This document shows, piece by piece, positions 17,143-25,540 of a stretch of 64,000 bases of DNA. The DNA lies in assembly GCF_000382305.1 (NCBI RefSeq), contig NZ_KB908024.1, forward strand, positions 62,001-126,000, read 5' to 3'. The notes under the pieces are model-generated. The model saw only the letters and a list, made by a program, of their open reading frames with translations. It did not search any database and was not told where the DNA came from. Within the stretch, counting starts at the first letter, position 1, and each line of letters starts with the position of its first letter. The DNA is from Vitreoscilla stercoraria DSM 513. Lineage in GTDB: Bacteria > Pseudomonadota > Gammaproteobacteria > Burkholderiales > Neisseriaceae. A program made the translations under genes and the position numbers.

Positions 17143-18303
17143 ATGAGCTCAAAACGACTACTGACAGTGGCTTTGATTGCGGGAGAGGCTTCTGGAGATT
17201 TACTTGGCGCACATTTGATTGAGGCTGTGAAGCAGCACTATCCCAATTGTCGTTTTGTGGGCATTGCAGGACCGTTGATGCAAAAAGCAGGCTGTGAGAG
17301 TTTGTATCCGCAAGAGGCATTGGCGGTGCGTGGTTTTGTCGAAGTGGTCAAGCGTTTGCCGAGCATCTTGAAAATCCGCAATGGGGTGGTGAGTCAGTTA
17401 AAACAAATGCGTCCTGATGTGTTCATTGGCATTGATGCGCCTGACTTTAATTTGGGCGTGGCTGAAAAACTCAAAGCCGCAGGCATTCCGACCATTCATT
17501 ATGTGAGTCCATCGGTATGGGCATGGCGACGTGAGCGGGTGAACAAGATTGTGCATCAAGTCAATCGGGTGTTGTGTTTGTTTCCGATGGAACCACAATT
17601 GTATCGTGATGCAGGCGGCAAAGCCGATTTTGTAGGACACCCTTTGGCGCAAACATTGCCTTTGCAGCCAGATCAAGAAGCGGCGCGCCGCCAATTGAAA
17701 TTGGAAGAAGCCGAGCAGGTGATTACCATCATGCCCGGTAGCCGTGTCAGTGAAATCGATTATATGGCGCCGATTTTTTTGGAAACAGTGCCGCTGATTT
17801 TGCGTGAATATCCGAATGCACAGTTTTTGATTCCTGCCGCTACCACGGCCACGCGTGAGCGTTTGGTCAAAATGCTGGAGAGTGAATATTATAAACGTTT
17901 GCCGATTCGGGTGATGTCAGCGCATGCTACTTTGGCTTGTGTGGCATCGGATGTGGTGTTGGTTGCCAGTGGTACAGCCACATTGGAAGTGGCTTTGTGC
18001 AAGCGTCCGATGGTGATTTCTTACAAAATATCCGCGCTCACTTATCGGATGGTCAAACACAAAATCAAAGTACCGCATGTGGGTTTGCCGAATATTTTAT
18101 TGGGCAAAGGCGTGGTACCTGAATTGTTGCAACATGATGCGACACCGCACAAATTGGCAGGTGCTGTGATTCATTGGTTGAATCATCCTGAGCAAGTGCA
18201 AGCTTTACAGGACGACTTTACTCAATTGCACCAAACATTGCAGCTCAATACCGATGAATTGGCAGCCAAAGCGGTGCTGGAAGAAGCCAAGGTGGTGTGG
18301 TGA
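17143..18303 (+). CDS. lpxB: Lipid-A-disaccharide synthase
   Basis: 386 residues. A GT-B glycosyltransferase that joins UDP-diacyl-GlcN and lipid X to form the lipid A disaccharide on the inner face of the membrane. Seen: IAGEASGDLLGAHLIEA (about 9-25), FVGIAGPLMQKAGCESL, HYVSPSVWAWRRERV (about 122-136), and the C-terminal VLVASGTATLEVAL (about 270-283) donor site. The shared-stop arrangement with rnhB (GTGA) indicates coupling. The 185-bp upstream spacer holds one single DUS-like word (AAGCGTCCTGTAAA near 17013). A DUS-like word also lies inside the gene near 18204. Confidence 0.97.
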   Translation: MSSKRLLTVALIAGEASGDLLGAHLIEAVKQHYPNCRFVGIAGPLMQKAGCESLYPQEALAVRGFVEVVKRLPSILKIRNGVVSQLKQMRPDVFIGIDAPDFNLGVAEKLKAAGIPTIHYVSPSVWAWRRERVNKIVHQVNRVLCLFPMEPQLYRDAGGKADFVGHPLAQTLPLQPDQEAARRQLKLEEAEQVITIMPGSRVSEIDYMAPIFLETVPLILREYPNAQFLIPAATTATRERLVKMLESEYYKRLPIRVMSAHATLACVASDVVLVASGTATLEVALCKRPMVISYKISALTYRMVKHKIKVPHVGLPNILLGKGVVPELLQHDATPHKLAGAVIHWLNHPEQVQALQDDFTQLHQTLQLNTDELAAKAVLEEAKVVW

Positions 18304-18890
18304 GTATTTGGATTACTGGGGTGGATGAAGCAGGGCGTGGTCCTTTGGTGGGCAGTGTGTTTGCTGCGGCAGTGATTTTGCCTGAAAACTATGATTTGCC
18401 GTATTTGACCGATAGCAAAAAATTGACTGAAGCGCGCCGTGATGTGTTGGCGCCATTGATTCAAGAACAAGCTGTGGCTTGGTGTGTGGCGTCGGCAAAT
18501 GTGGCAGAAATTGAAAGCCTGAATATTTTACATGCCACTATGTTGGCGATGACACGTGCGGTGCAAGGCTTGCAAGTGGTGCCGCAAGAGGTGTTGATTG
18601 ATGGCAATCGTGTGCCCAAAGACATGCCGTATGCGGCGCGTGCGATTGTCAAAGGCGATTTGAGCGAGCCTGTGATTTCAGCAGCATCGGTGTTGGCGAA
18701 AACCGCGCGCGATGCCCAAATGTATGCGTTGGATGTTTTGCATCCGCAATATGGTTTTGCCCGACACAAAGGTTATGGAACGCCTGAACATTTGGCGGCA
18801 TTGAATCAATATGGCGTTTTAAAAGAGCATCGCGTTGGTTTCAAACCCATCAAAGACATGGTGCAGCGTGATTTGTTTGGATCAAGATGA
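18300..18890 (+). CDS. rnhB: Ribonuclease HII
   Basis: 196 residues. It cuts RNA in RNA-DNA hybrids, especially single misincorporated ribonucleotides. The N-terminal GVDEAGRGPLVG and LTDSKKLTEARR segments carry the first acidic residues of the DEDD active site. The LIDGNRVPK and KGDLSEPVISAASVLAKTARDAQM stretches supply the rest. I chose GTG 18300 over GTG 18297 because it gives a 7-base spacing from AAGG; it overlaps the lpxB stop. The lpxB-rnhB pairing is conserved in Neisseria and many proteobacteria. Confidence 0.95.
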   Translation: MSIWITGVDEAGRGPLVGSVFAAAVILPENYDLPYLTDSKKLTEARRDVLAPLIQEQAVAWCVASANVAEIESLNILHATMLAMTRAVQGLQVVPQEVLIDGNRVPKDMPYAARAIVKGDLSEPVISAASVLAKTARDAQMYALDVLHPQYGFARHKGYGTPEHLAALNQYGVLKEHRVGFKPIKDMVQRDLFGSR

Positions 18891-18911
18891 AGGCGGCCTG
18901 TAAGGATAGAA

Positions 18912-19733
18912 ATGGAAGAGTTGTCGGTTTGGGAGGCATTGTTGTTGGCGGCGGGTTTGGGAATACAACCTGTGGGCGCAGAGCCGCCATCGAGCGCGCT
19001 GAAGCAGCATTTGCTGCGACCTGCTCGTGAGGCCTTTGTCTTGCAGTCCCAAGCACAATTGCGGCAGTTTCGATGGGATGCACAAGCAGCCGATTTACAG
19101 GACGCTTTAAAACAACGTCAAGCTCAAGTGGCTTTGCCCAAATACCAATTCACTTCTGTGCAAGTTCAGGCTGTCGATGTGGTGGGGCCGGGCATGACCA
19201 ATCATTTGTCTTTGTCGTTTCAAACTGAAAAAATGCCGCAACAATCGGCATGGCTGATCAAAGGTCAAACTCAATTGAGTTTGTTTGGTAAGGAAATTCA
19301 AGGTCATGGTGAAACTGTGTGGTATCCGAGTTTGGGTGGCGTACAAGGTTGGAATGACAGCACTATCGATTCTGAGCGGTGGCGTTTCAAACAGGTTTCT
19401 CAGTGGATTTTTCCCTTGCCAGATGGCTCATTGCCACGACATTTTACGGTGCAAACCCAAACCGAAAATCGCTCTTTAACGGCTTTGGCCCGTGCTAAAA
19501 TTGATACCAATGATTTGCAATGTCAAAGCAGCGAGCCTTATTTAGGTCGCCAAGTACATGCCAATATCAAAGGCAAGGTGCAACAAGTCACTTGTCAGCG
19601 TTTACTGAATGGTGAACCTATTTTTGAAACCGATGTGTTGTATTTGATGGATTATCAATACCATTTACCGACGGGCGATTATTTTGCAGGCCGCCGCTGG
19701 CAGTGGCAAGTGACCGAATTCACCGGCACATAA
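18912..19733 (+). CDS. Unknown exported protein
   Basis: 273 residues, not recognised. A short hydrophobic N-terminus (VWEALLLAAGLGIQPVGA) may be a signal peptide. A stretch rich in Gln and Ala follows (about 30-80), then a beta-rich region with many aromatic residues (SAWLIKGQTQLSLFG, GETVWYPSLGGVQGW, RFKQVSQWIFPLPDGSLPRHFTVQTQT), ending in YFAGRRWQWQVTEF. Two Cys (around 203 and 230) could pair. The ATG follows GTAAGGATAGAA, which is part of a G-type DUS-like word (AGGCGGCCTGTAAGG at 18891-18905). It is 21 bp after rnhB, so probably in the lpxB operon. Confidence 0.6.
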   Translation: MEELSVWEALLLAAGLGIQPVGAEPPSSALKQHLLRPAREAFVLQSQAQLRQFRWDAQAADLQDALKQRQAQVALPKYQFTSVQVQAVDVVGPGMTNHLSLSFQTEKMPQQSAWLIKGQTQLSLFGKEIQGHGETVWYPSLGGVQGWNDSTIDSERWRFKQVSQWIFPLPDGSLPRHFTVQTQTENRSLTALARAKIDTNDLQCQSSEPYLGRQVHANIKGKVQQVTCQRLLNGEPIFETDVLYLMDYQYHLPTGDYFAGRRWQWQVTEFTGT

Positions 19734-19738
19734 ACCAC

Positions 19739-19771
19739 TAAAAAGCCTTGTCTATGACAAGGCTTTTTTTA
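19739..19771. terminator. Bidirectional terminator
   Basis: A perfect 13-bp stem (AAAAAGCCTTGTC and complement) with a TAT loop and T runs on both strands lies between convergent genes ending at 19733 (+) and 19769 (-). Confidence 0.92.
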
Positions 19772-20227
19772 TTGCTGGTTTAACACCACAGATAAAATCC
19801 CTGCGGCAATCAATGGTCCAACGGGCACGCCTTTAAACACTGCCACGCCTAAGATGGTGCCGAGCAACAAGCCTGTGACCAAAATAGGCTGTCCACTCAT
19901 TAAACCCACGCCACGACCACCCAACCATGCCACAAACACACCGACGACAATGGCGGCAATCATTTGCCAATTGGTCAAAATTGCCATCAAGCTTGGGATT
20001 TTCAAGCTTCCTGAAGCAATCGGTGCCAACACGCCTATGGTCAAAATGATGATGCCGACGTTCAAGCCATTTTTTTGTAAAAACGGCAAATATTGCGCCA
20101 AGGCCGTTTGTTGAAACAATAACAAAACACAAGCGGCGATGGTAATAGAACTGTTTTGGCTTAATACACCCAAGCCAATCAAAGCCACCAAAACCATAGA
20201 GCTGCTGTTAAATTGCAATACAGACAT
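19769..20227 (-). CDS. UPF0756 (YeaL/DUF441) membrane protein
   Basis: 152 residues with about four predicted membrane helices. The family pattern is clear in GLGVLSQNSSITIAACVLLL, GIIILTIGVLAPIASG, WLGGRGVGLMSGQPILVTGLLLGTILGVA and FKGVPVGPLIAAGILSV. The function of this family is not established. Ribosome site upstream of the ATG is weak. The 109-bp spacer to the next minus-strand gene contains a single DUS-like word (AAGGCGTCCTGTAA near 20262). Confidence 0.88.
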   Translation of the reverse strand: MSVLQFNSSSMVLVALIGLGVLSQNSSITIAACVLLLFQQTALAQYLPFLQKNGLNVGIIILTIGVLAPIASGSLKIPSLMAILTNWQMIAAIVVGVFVAWLGGRGVGLMSGQPILVTGLLLGTILGVAVFKGVPVGPLIAAGILSVVLNQQ

Positions 20228-20336
20228 ACACGCATTCTGAATTCAAAAACAAGATGATACCAAGGCGTCCTGTAATAAAACAGTGTCGCAGCATCATAGC
20301 TGCTGTTCAGCTTGATACTGCTCTAAGGCATTGGGC

Positions 20337-20804
20337 TTAAGCAGGTGGATTGAATGCGTCTGTACTTTCCAATAATTCAATAGCAAATGCATTGTTAGGC
20401 ACAATTTTGACCCGATACAATTTTTGAAAACCTTCAGCGAGGGTGGGCAGTTGTAATTGGCGTAATTTGGCTTTGATGCCAACCACAGGAATTTTGGCTT
20501 TGCCTGCGCGTTGTTCGTTGCGTTTGAGCGTGGATTTCAAATCGGTGTCAAAATAATAACTGACAATTTCATAACCTGCCGCTTGGGCAAGTGGAATGTA
20601 GCGTGAACGTTCTTCGATGGATGGATTGGTATTGTCGATGACGATTTTGGTTTTGGATGCGATGGCGGCTTCAAAAATGACCGATTCACGGTGGCGGGTT
20701 TTGAGCATGTCCAAATTAATGCGCAAATGGCTGTGGTAAAAATAGCGTTGGTAAAACGTCGATTTGCCCGCTGCGGGAATGCCTGTGAAAATAATCAATT
20801 GCAT
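20337..20804 (-). CDS. P-loop AAA_33-type kinase (polynucleotide-kinase-like)
   Basis: 155 residues. The N-terminal Walker A is FTGIPAAGKSTFY (about 5-17). INLDMLKTRHRES follows, and then KIVIDNTNPSIEERSRYI (about 53-70), the DNTN motif of the T4 polynucleotide kinase / zeta-toxin-like clade that handles phosphate acceptors. A basic lid (KSTLKRNEQRAGKAKIP) completes the P-loop kinase pattern. The substrate is unknown; nucleic acid end repair or small-molecule phosphorylation are both possible. The C-terminus is family-variable. Confidence 0.82.
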   Translation of the reverse strand: MQLIIFTGIPAAGKSTFYQRYFYHSHLRINLDMLKTRHRESVIFEAAIASKTKIVIDNTNPSIEERSRYIPLAQAAGYEIVSYYFDTDLKSTLKRNEQRAGKAKIPVVGIKAKLRQLQLPTLAEGFQKLYRVKIVPNNAFAIELLESTDAFNPPA

Positions 20805-20873
20805 GAATGCCCTTTATGAAATGCTTGGATGGGCAAATATTAAACCTTAATGTGAATGACACACAAAATAAAA

Positions 20874-20902
20874 AAGCGTCCTGTCAGTTTTACAGGACGC
20901 TT
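20874..20902. terminator. Inverted DUS-like pair
   Basis: AAGCGTCCTGTCA (20874-20886) pairs with TTTACAGGACGCTT (20889-20902) with one mismatch at the loop. It lies downstream of pyrD (-) and can terminate it; a short T run is present on the minus strand. Confidence 0.8.
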
Positions 20903-20920
20903 GAATCATTCAAATCGCGC

Positions 20921-21940
20921 TTAGCGAGAATATGCCCAATCGCGTACACAATCGGCAATCAATTGTGGGCCTTGGAAAATCATGCCGCTGTAAATTTGCA
21001 CCGCTTGCACACCCAAACGTTTTTTGGTGACCGCATCTTGTCCTGAAACAATGCCGCCCACACCAATCACAGGTACTTTGCCATCGAGTGCATGTACCAA
21101 ATGTTGCAACACATATTCGCTTTGTGCGCGCACAGGCAAGCCCGACAAGCCGCCTGCTTCTTGTGCCAATGGATGATTGCCCAAAATGGATTTGTCGATG
21201 GTGGTGTTGGTGGCAATCACGCCGTCCATTTCCACTTGAGTCACCACTTCGGCAATCGCTGCGATTTCTTCTAAATTCAAATCAGGCGCAATTTTCACCG
21301 CCAAAGGCACATAACGACCGCGTTGTTGGTGGAGTTTGGCTTGCTCTTCTTTTAAGGTCGACAATAGTTTGGTCAATTCGTCTTCGCTTTGCAAGGCGCG
21401 CAAATTTTTGGTGTTAGGCGAAGAAATATTGACGGTAATATAGCTGGCGTGATCATAGACTTTGGTCAAGCAAGTCAAATAATCGTCCACCGCATTTTCA
21501 ATCGGTGTGGTGGCGTTTTTACCAATATTGATGCCCAAGATGCCGCGGTATTGTGCACGTTTGACATTTTCAATCAATATATCCACGCCTTGGTTGTTAA
21601 AACCCATGCGATTGATGATGGCTTGGTATTCAGGTAAACGGAACAAACGTGGTTTGGGATTGCCGTCTTGTGGGCGTGGTGTGATGGTGCCAATTTCGAT
21701 AAAGCCAAAACCCAAAGCCGCCAATGCATCAATGTATTCACCGTTTTTGTCCAAGCCTGCCGCCAAACCCACAGGATTGGACAAAGACAAACCCATTAAA
21801 GTAGAGGGACATGGAATGACTTTGGGTGTGAAGCGCTTGAGCAAACCGTGGCGGTGGGCTTTTTGCAATTGTTCTAAAGTCAAATGGTGGGCTTTTTCAG
21901 CATCAAATTGGAATAATAACGGTTTGAGTAAGGAATACAT
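20921..21940 (-). CDS. pyrD: Dihydroorotate dehydrogenase (quinone), class 2
   Basis: 339 residues from the ATG at 21940; the in-frame start at 21961 is rejected because family members begin MY..LKP-LLF. A membrane-associated FMN enzyme oxidising dihydroorotate to orotate with quinone. Seen: the N-terminal amphipathic helix (SLLKPLLFQFDAEKAHHLTL) that docks to the membrane. Also present: NPVGLAAGLDKNGE (about 55-68), the catalytic-base region NISSPNTKNLR (Ser active site, about 171-181), and the FMN phosphate site VGVGGIVSGQDA. A G-type DUS-like word (AAGGCGGCCTGAA) lies just upstream at 21943-21955. Confidence 0.96.
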   Translation of the reverse strand: MYSLLKPLLFQFDAEKAHHLTLEQLQKAHRHGLLKRFTPKVIPCPSTLMGLSLSNPVGLAAGLDKNGEYIDALAALGFGFIEIGTITPRPQDGNPKPRLFRLPEYQAIINRMGFNNQGVDILIENVKRAQYRGILGINIGKNATTPIENAVDDYLTCLTKVYDHASYITVNISSPNTKNLRALQSEDELTKLLSTLKEEQAKLHQQRGRYVPLAVKIAPDLNLEEIAAIAEVVTQVEMDGVIATNTTIDKSILGNHPLAQEAGGLSGLPVRAQSEYVLQHLVHALDGKVPVIGVGGIVSGQDAVTKKRLGVQAVQIYSGMIFQGPQLIADCVRDWAYSR

Positions 21941-21994
21941 ACAAGGCGGCCTGAAAAACAATCTATCGGAGCCGCCATTATAAGCGATGTGGGT

Positions 21995-22912
21995 TTATTT
22001 GGACTTGTGTTTTTTGGCTCTAGGGTGGGTGGCATCATACACTTCGGACAAATGGCTGAAATCCAAAGAAGTGTAAATTTGCGTGGTCGAGAGTTGTTTG
22101 TGTCCTAATAATTCTTGTACTGCGCGAATATTGTGTGAGTTTTGCAAAACGTGTGAAGCATAGCTATGGCGCAACATGTGCGGGCTCAAATAGCGATCGG
22201 CTTGCTGTTTTTGTGCCCAAATGTCCAAACGAATTTGAATTTGACGGGTGCCAATGCGTTTGCCTAAGCGTGAAGTGAACAAAGCGGTTTCATCGGCGGC
22301 TGCTTGGCGTATCGGCAAATAGGCTTCTATCGCCAAACGGGCTTTTAAGCCAAGCGGCACTTGGCGCTGATGATGGCCTTTGCCGATGACGGTGACCCAA
22401 CCTGCTTCCAATTGTACATCTTGTACATTCAAATCCCGCAATTCGCTCAAGCGCAAACCACAACCATACAATACTTCAAACATGGCTTGATCACGGATAC
22501 CCATGGCGTCATCGTGTTGTTCACCGTGTGCAAACCATTGATTTAAAGGTTCGGCAGCAATGGCTTTGGGCAAGCGTTTGGGCGCTTTGGGCGCATTCAA
22601 GCCATCACCAATATCGGTTTGCCAATGTTCAAATTGGCGCAAATGAATGATGTATTGTTTCCAAACGCTGATTTTACGAGCCAAACTGCGCGCACTCAGA
22701 CCTCGTTGGCTCAAACGCATCAAGACTTGGCGTAGATGTTGGGCGGTTAACCGTTCTTGTGCCGAATGGTTTTCAGCCAAAATGTCGAGCAATTGTTGTA
22801 AATCACGTTGGTAAGCGGTGATGGACATCGCCGATAAATTGCGTTGGCGCATGCGTTCTAAAAAGGCATCGATGTGGTTACCAAATTCGGCTAACGTGTA
22901 AGTGGCGGTCAT
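21995..22912 (-). CDS. xerC: Tyrosine recombinase XerC
   Basis: 305 residues. With XerD it resolves chromosome dimers at dif. The N-terminal SAM-like core-binding domain (about 1-100) precedes the catalytic domain, which holds the full set R154, K178, H245, R248, H271 and the nucleophile Y280 (in LGHKQLSTTQIYT). The C-terminal end LSEVYDATHPRAKK is the form seen in XerC rather than XerD. There is no integrase-type neighbourhood, so this is the housekeeping enzyme and not a mobile-element integrase. Confidence 0.93.
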   Translation of the reverse strand: MTATYTLAEFGNHIDAFLERMRQRNLSAMSITAYQRDLQQLLDILAENHSAQERLTAQHLRQVLMRLSQRGLSARSLARKISVWKQYIIHLRQFEHWQTDIGDGLNAPKAPKRLPKAIAAEPLNQWFAHGEQHDDAMGIRDQAMFEVLYGCGLRLSELRDLNVQDVQLEAGWVTVIGKGHHQRQVPLGLKARLAIEAYLPIRQAAADETALFTSRLGKRIGTRQIQIRLDIWAQKQQADRYLSPHMLRHSYASHVLQNSHNIRAVQELLGHKQLSTTQIYTSLDFSHLSEVYDATHPRAKKHKSK

Positions 22913-22974
22913 GGTACGGCCTTAGGCTGTGCAATGTCTTATTGTGGCACGGTGTCACCGAATCAACAAATTTA

Positions 22975-23012
22975 TACAGGACGCTGCTTGGATATAAGCA
23001 AGCGTCCTGTAA
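22975..23012. repeat. Outward-facing DUS-like pair
   Basis: TACAGGACGC (22975-22984) and AAGCGTCCTGTAA (23000-23012) are inverted but in the opposite sense to all other pairs here. They can still pair through ACAGGACGCTGCTT and AAGCAAGCGTCCTGT, with one bulged base. It lies in the 103-bp gap between xerC and the thioesterase gene, both on the minus strand. No T run follows in the minus direction. Confidence 0.75.
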
Positions 23013-23015
23013 GCT

Positions 23016-23438
23016 TTATGCAAACAAATTTTTGAAAGCTTCAGGTGTCGGTGTGACCGTTTGTGCATCATAATCAAAAAACACCATGCCATTTTGGATG
23101 CGTGCAATGGCTTTTTGGTCGTCCGCGTGTTCAAAAATATAAACCAAAGTAAAACCTGCACGACCAATATGGGTCACACTGACATGGACGTTCAATACAT
23201 CGGCGTAAAACGCTTGGCTTAAAAATTGAATCGCTGCATCTGCCATGATTAAGCCAGCGCCTTCGATGTTCATTTCACTGTAAGAAAAATGCATTAAAAA
23301 GCGCAAACGTGCTTCATGTGCCATGCGTAAAAAAGCATCGTTGCTGACGTGGTTGCCATAATTGATGTCGCCAATTTGAGCGGTCAATTGGGTGGTGAAA
23401 TGGATGGTTTCAGGGATGTCAATTTTGATGCGACTCAT
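23016..23438 (-). CDS. Acyl-CoA thioesterase, 4HBT family
   Basis: 140 residues. Hot-dog fold hydrolase related to YbgC and 4-hydroxybenzoyl-CoA thioesterases. The family signature is GDINYGNHVSNDAFLRMAHEARLRFL (about 22-47), in which Asp/Asn and the helix start the active site, followed by a beta-rich half with VSVTHIGRAGFTLVYIFEH. The substrate is a CoA or ACP thioester of unknown chain. The ATG lies about 80 bp from the divergent usp gene, so the two share an intergenic promoter region. Confidence 0.85.
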   Translation of the reverse strand: MSRIKIDIPETIHFTTQLTAQIGDINYGNHVSNDAFLRMAHEARLRFLMHFSYSEMNIEGAGLIMADAAIQFLSQAFYADVLNVHVSVTHIGRAGFTLVYIFEHADDQKAIARIQNGMVFFDYDAQTVTPTPEAFKNLFA

Positions 23439-23519
23439 GCAACATACTCCAATGTGTGTGTATGAAAAAGTTTGTGGTAATCTTAAGTCATGATAGTCGC
23501 AGAATGAGGGAGGTGGGAA

Positions 23520-23972
23520 ATGTTGTATACAAACATTTTGGTTCCTTTTGATGACAGCGAAGCGGCATTGGCTGGCTTAAAAGAAGCATGTCGGATAGGT
23601 TTGCACACGGGTGCGGTATTGCACATTGTTCATGTGATTGATTTGGCACAATTTGCTTGGTCGGGCGCTACTTATTTGCATACGGATGAATTGGCGATTG
23701 CCAGCTCGGATGTGAGCAAAAGCATTTTCAAACGCTCGGAAAGCATTGTGGCAGAATTCCCCAATTTAAATACACATTGCACGGTTTTAGAAGCGGTTGG
23801 TGAGAAAGTGGCTTCTTTGTTGGTGCACAAATTGGAGGAGTGGGAATGTGATTTGGTGGTGATGGGAACACATGGCTTTAGCGGTGTGAAGCATTTGCTC
23901 ATGGGTTCGGTGGCGCAAGATGTGATTCGTCAAGCTGGCGTGCCTGTGACCGTGATTCGTGTTGCCAGTTAA
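23520..23972 (+). CDS. Universal stress protein, UspA family
   Basis: 150 residues, single Usp domain. It starts with the usual YTNILVPFDDSEAALAGLKEA and carries the ATP-binding pattern G-x2-G-x9-G-S near the C-terminus (MGTHGFSGVKHLLMGSVAQDVIRQA, about 115-139), which places it in the nucleotide-binding subgroup. Very strong ribosome site (GGGAGGTGGGAA). The specific stress role is unknown. Monocistronic, ended by a DUS-pair hairpin. Confidence 0.93.
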   Translation: MLYTNILVPFDDSEAALAGLKEACRIGLHTGAVLHIVHVIDLAQFAWSGATYLHTDELAIASSDVSKSIFKRSESIVAEFPNLNTHCTVLEAVGEKVASLLVHKLEEWECDLVVMGTHGFSGVKHLLMGSVAQDVIRQAGVPVTVIRVAS

Positions 23973-23990
23973 ATTCAACAATCATCTTAT

Positions 23991-24021
23991 CAAGCGTCCT
24001 GTAAAGTTTACAGGACGCTTG
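23991..24021. terminator. Inverted DUS-like pair between convergent genes
   Basis: CAAGCGTCCTGTAAA (23991-24005) and its complement (24007-24021) form a perfect 15-bp stem between the usp gene (+) and the DMT transporter gene (-). No long T run, but its position between convergent stops fits a shared terminator. Confidence 0.82.
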
Positions 24022-24026
24022 TGGTT

Positions 24027-24938
24027 TTAAGCTTGTTGGGTCGATGGTTTGATATGGGCTGTGGGTTTTTGCAAAGCGTTTAACACAGACGAAACCAAAA
24101 TCAAGCCAATACCAACAAATTGGATCGCCACCAATGGCTCTTTTAATAAAAAAGCCGCCAACAATACTGCCGTCACAGGCTCAAAAATGGTCAAAGTTTG
24201 GGCTCGGGTAGCAGGCATCCATGTCAAAGCTTTGGTGTACAAAGCATATGGCAATAAAGTGCTGAATAAAGCAATGCCCAAAATCACCGCGACCAAATTC
24301 CATGAAAAATGGTGGTTTAAATGGGCAATGGCTTGATGAAAAATGGGCGTGGCGCTCATGATGATGCCGCTGATGAGGACGCTGCTGTACAAAACCAAAA
24401 CGGGAGGATTGTTGTTAATGGCTTTTTTGCCCAAAACGCCATAACAAGAATAACAAAATCCTGATGCTAAGCCATAAACAATGCCCATAGGATTAATTGG
24501 TTCTTGGCTGTTCAAACACAATGCCACACCGATGACGGTTAAGCAGGTCAAACCAATGCCCAATGCGGTTAATTGCTCATCTAGCAATAAACGCGCGAGG
24601 AGCAAACTCCAAATGGGGGCGGTATAGAGCAAAGCCACGGCCAAAGCCACGCCAATTTGTTGGACGGCTAAAAAGAAAAATACCGTCATCATCATCACAC
24701 CAAACACCGATTGTAAGGTGAGCATGGGCAATTGTTTCAATTGGAATTGGCGCAAACTTTTGAGAAACAAAGGGCTGATTGCCAATAAAAAAACTGCTGC
24801 TGTGGTCACACGCAAGCTGGCTACTTCCAAGCCTGAAAAGCCTGCTTGATTGAGTTTGGTGCCAAATAAACCAATAAAACCCCAGCAAGTGGCTGCCAAT
24901 ATAACCAAAATACAGCCTAAAGCATAATGTTGTCGCAT
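24027..24938 (-). CDS. DMT-superfamily (EamA) transporter
   Basis: 303 residues from ATG 24938 (an in-frame TTG lies at 24947). Ten predicted membrane helices arranged as two EamA repeats (about 8-140 and 150-290). Seen: the opening LGCILVILAATCWGFIGLFGTKLNQAG and the second-repeat start GIVYGLASGFCYSCYGVLGKKA, with conserved FEPVTAVLLAAFLLKEPL near the C-terminus. Probably exports amino acids or other metabolites; the substrate cannot be assigned. Monocistronic. Confidence 0.88.
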   Translation of the reverse strand: MRQHYALGCILVILAATCWGFIGLFGTKLNQAGFSGLEVASLRVTTAAVFLLAISPLFLKSLRQFQLKQLPMLTLQSVFGVMMMTVFFFLAVQQIGVALAVALLYTAPIWSLLLARLLLDEQLTALGIGLTCLTVIGVALCLNSQEPINPMGIVYGLASGFCYSCYGVLGKKAINNNPPVLVLYSSVLISGIIMSATPIFHQAIAHLNHHFSWNLVAVILGIALFSTLLPYALYTKALTWMPATRAQTLTIFEPVTAVLLAAFLLKEPLVAIQFVGIGLILVSSVLNALQKPTAHIKPSTQQA

Positions 24939-25078
24939 GCGAATCAATAATGGTTGTCACAAAGAGATTTGCACTATGCCATAAGCCAGACCGATATGAA
25001 ATGCCAATATGTGAAAAACAGAAATTTCAAAAAGAATGTGTTGGCAGAAGAAAGCTGTGTAAGTAGTTTAGACGTAAA

Positions 25079-25109
25079 AAAAAGAGCATTCTGCTGAATG
25101 CTCTTTTTT
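25079..25109 (-). terminator. Terminator of the tRNA operon
   Basis: A 13-bp perfect stem (AAAAAGAGCATTC and complement) with a TGCT loop. Its A run on the + strand gives the T tail on the minus strand, 10 bp past the last tRNA. Confidence 0.92.
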
Positions 25110-25118
25110 ATATAATAG

Positions 25119-25196
25119 TGGTCGGGGCGGTGGGATTCGAACTCACGACCCTCTGCTCCCAAAGCAGATGCGCTAACCAGGCTGCGCTACGCCCCG
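25119..25196 (-). tRNA. tRNA-Pro(UGG), copy nearest the terminator
   Basis: Full cloverleaf read on the minus strand: 5' acceptor CGGGGCG pairing with CGCCCCG, D-arm AGCGCAGCCTGGTTAGCGC, anticodon stem-loop CTGC-TTTGGGA-GCAG with anticodon TGG, a TTCGAAT T-loop, discriminator A and an encoded CCA. Identical in all mature positions to the two other Pro copies in this array. Confidence 0.97.
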
Positions 25197-25205
25197 ACGG
25201 TAAAC

Positions 25206-25281
25206 TGGGGTGGCTAATGGGGCTCGAACCCACGACAACCGGAATCACAATCCGGGGCTCTACCAACTGAGCTATAGCCAC
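25206..25281 (-). tRNA. tRNA-His(GUG), copy 2
   Basis: Acceptor GTGGCTA/TAGCCAC with discriminator C and encoded CCA, anticodon arm CCGGA-TTGTGAT-TCCGG (anticodon GTG), T-loop TTCGAGC. The base before the 5' end is G, supplying the G-1 identity element expected for tRNA-His. Confidence 0.97.
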
Positions 25282-25323
25282 CGTAAAACGGTGTTTCAAC
25301 GAAAATCGTTGAATCAAAATAAG

Positions 25324-25401
25324 TGGTCGGGGCGGTGGGATTCGAACTCACGACCCTCTGCTCCCAAAGCAGATGCGCTAACCAGGCTGCGCTACGCCCC
25401 G
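25324..25401 (-). tRNA. tRNA-Pro(UGG), middle copy
   Basis: Same mature sequence as the copy at 25119-25196, including anticodon TGG and encoded CCA. The spacer on its 3' side differs from those of the other copies, with a small GTTTCAACG/CGTTGAATC repeat near 25290-25315. Confidence 0.97.
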
Positions 25402-25446
25402 ACTGTAAGGCAATCAAAAACGCCCATCAGGACGTTTTTGTAAAAC

Positions 25447-25522
25447 TGGGGTGGCTAATGGGGCTCGAACCCACGACAACCGGAATCACAATCCGGGGCT
25501 CTACCAACTGAGCTATAGCCAC
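25447..25522 (-). tRNA. tRNA-His(GUG), copy 1
   Basis: Same sequence as the His copy at 25206-25281, with encoded CCA, discriminator C and a preceding G for G-1. The Pro-His spacer upstream of the duplicated pair contains an inverted AAACGTCC/GGACGTTT motif near 25415-25437. Confidence 0.97.
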
Positions 25523-25540
25523 CATAAAACTTTTTATTCT

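Noticed and set aside
21995..22912. Tyrosine recombinase as a sign of a genomic island
   Set aside because: The sequence is the housekeeping XerC form, the flanking genes are core genes, and the tRNA genes nearby are complete with no direct repeats.
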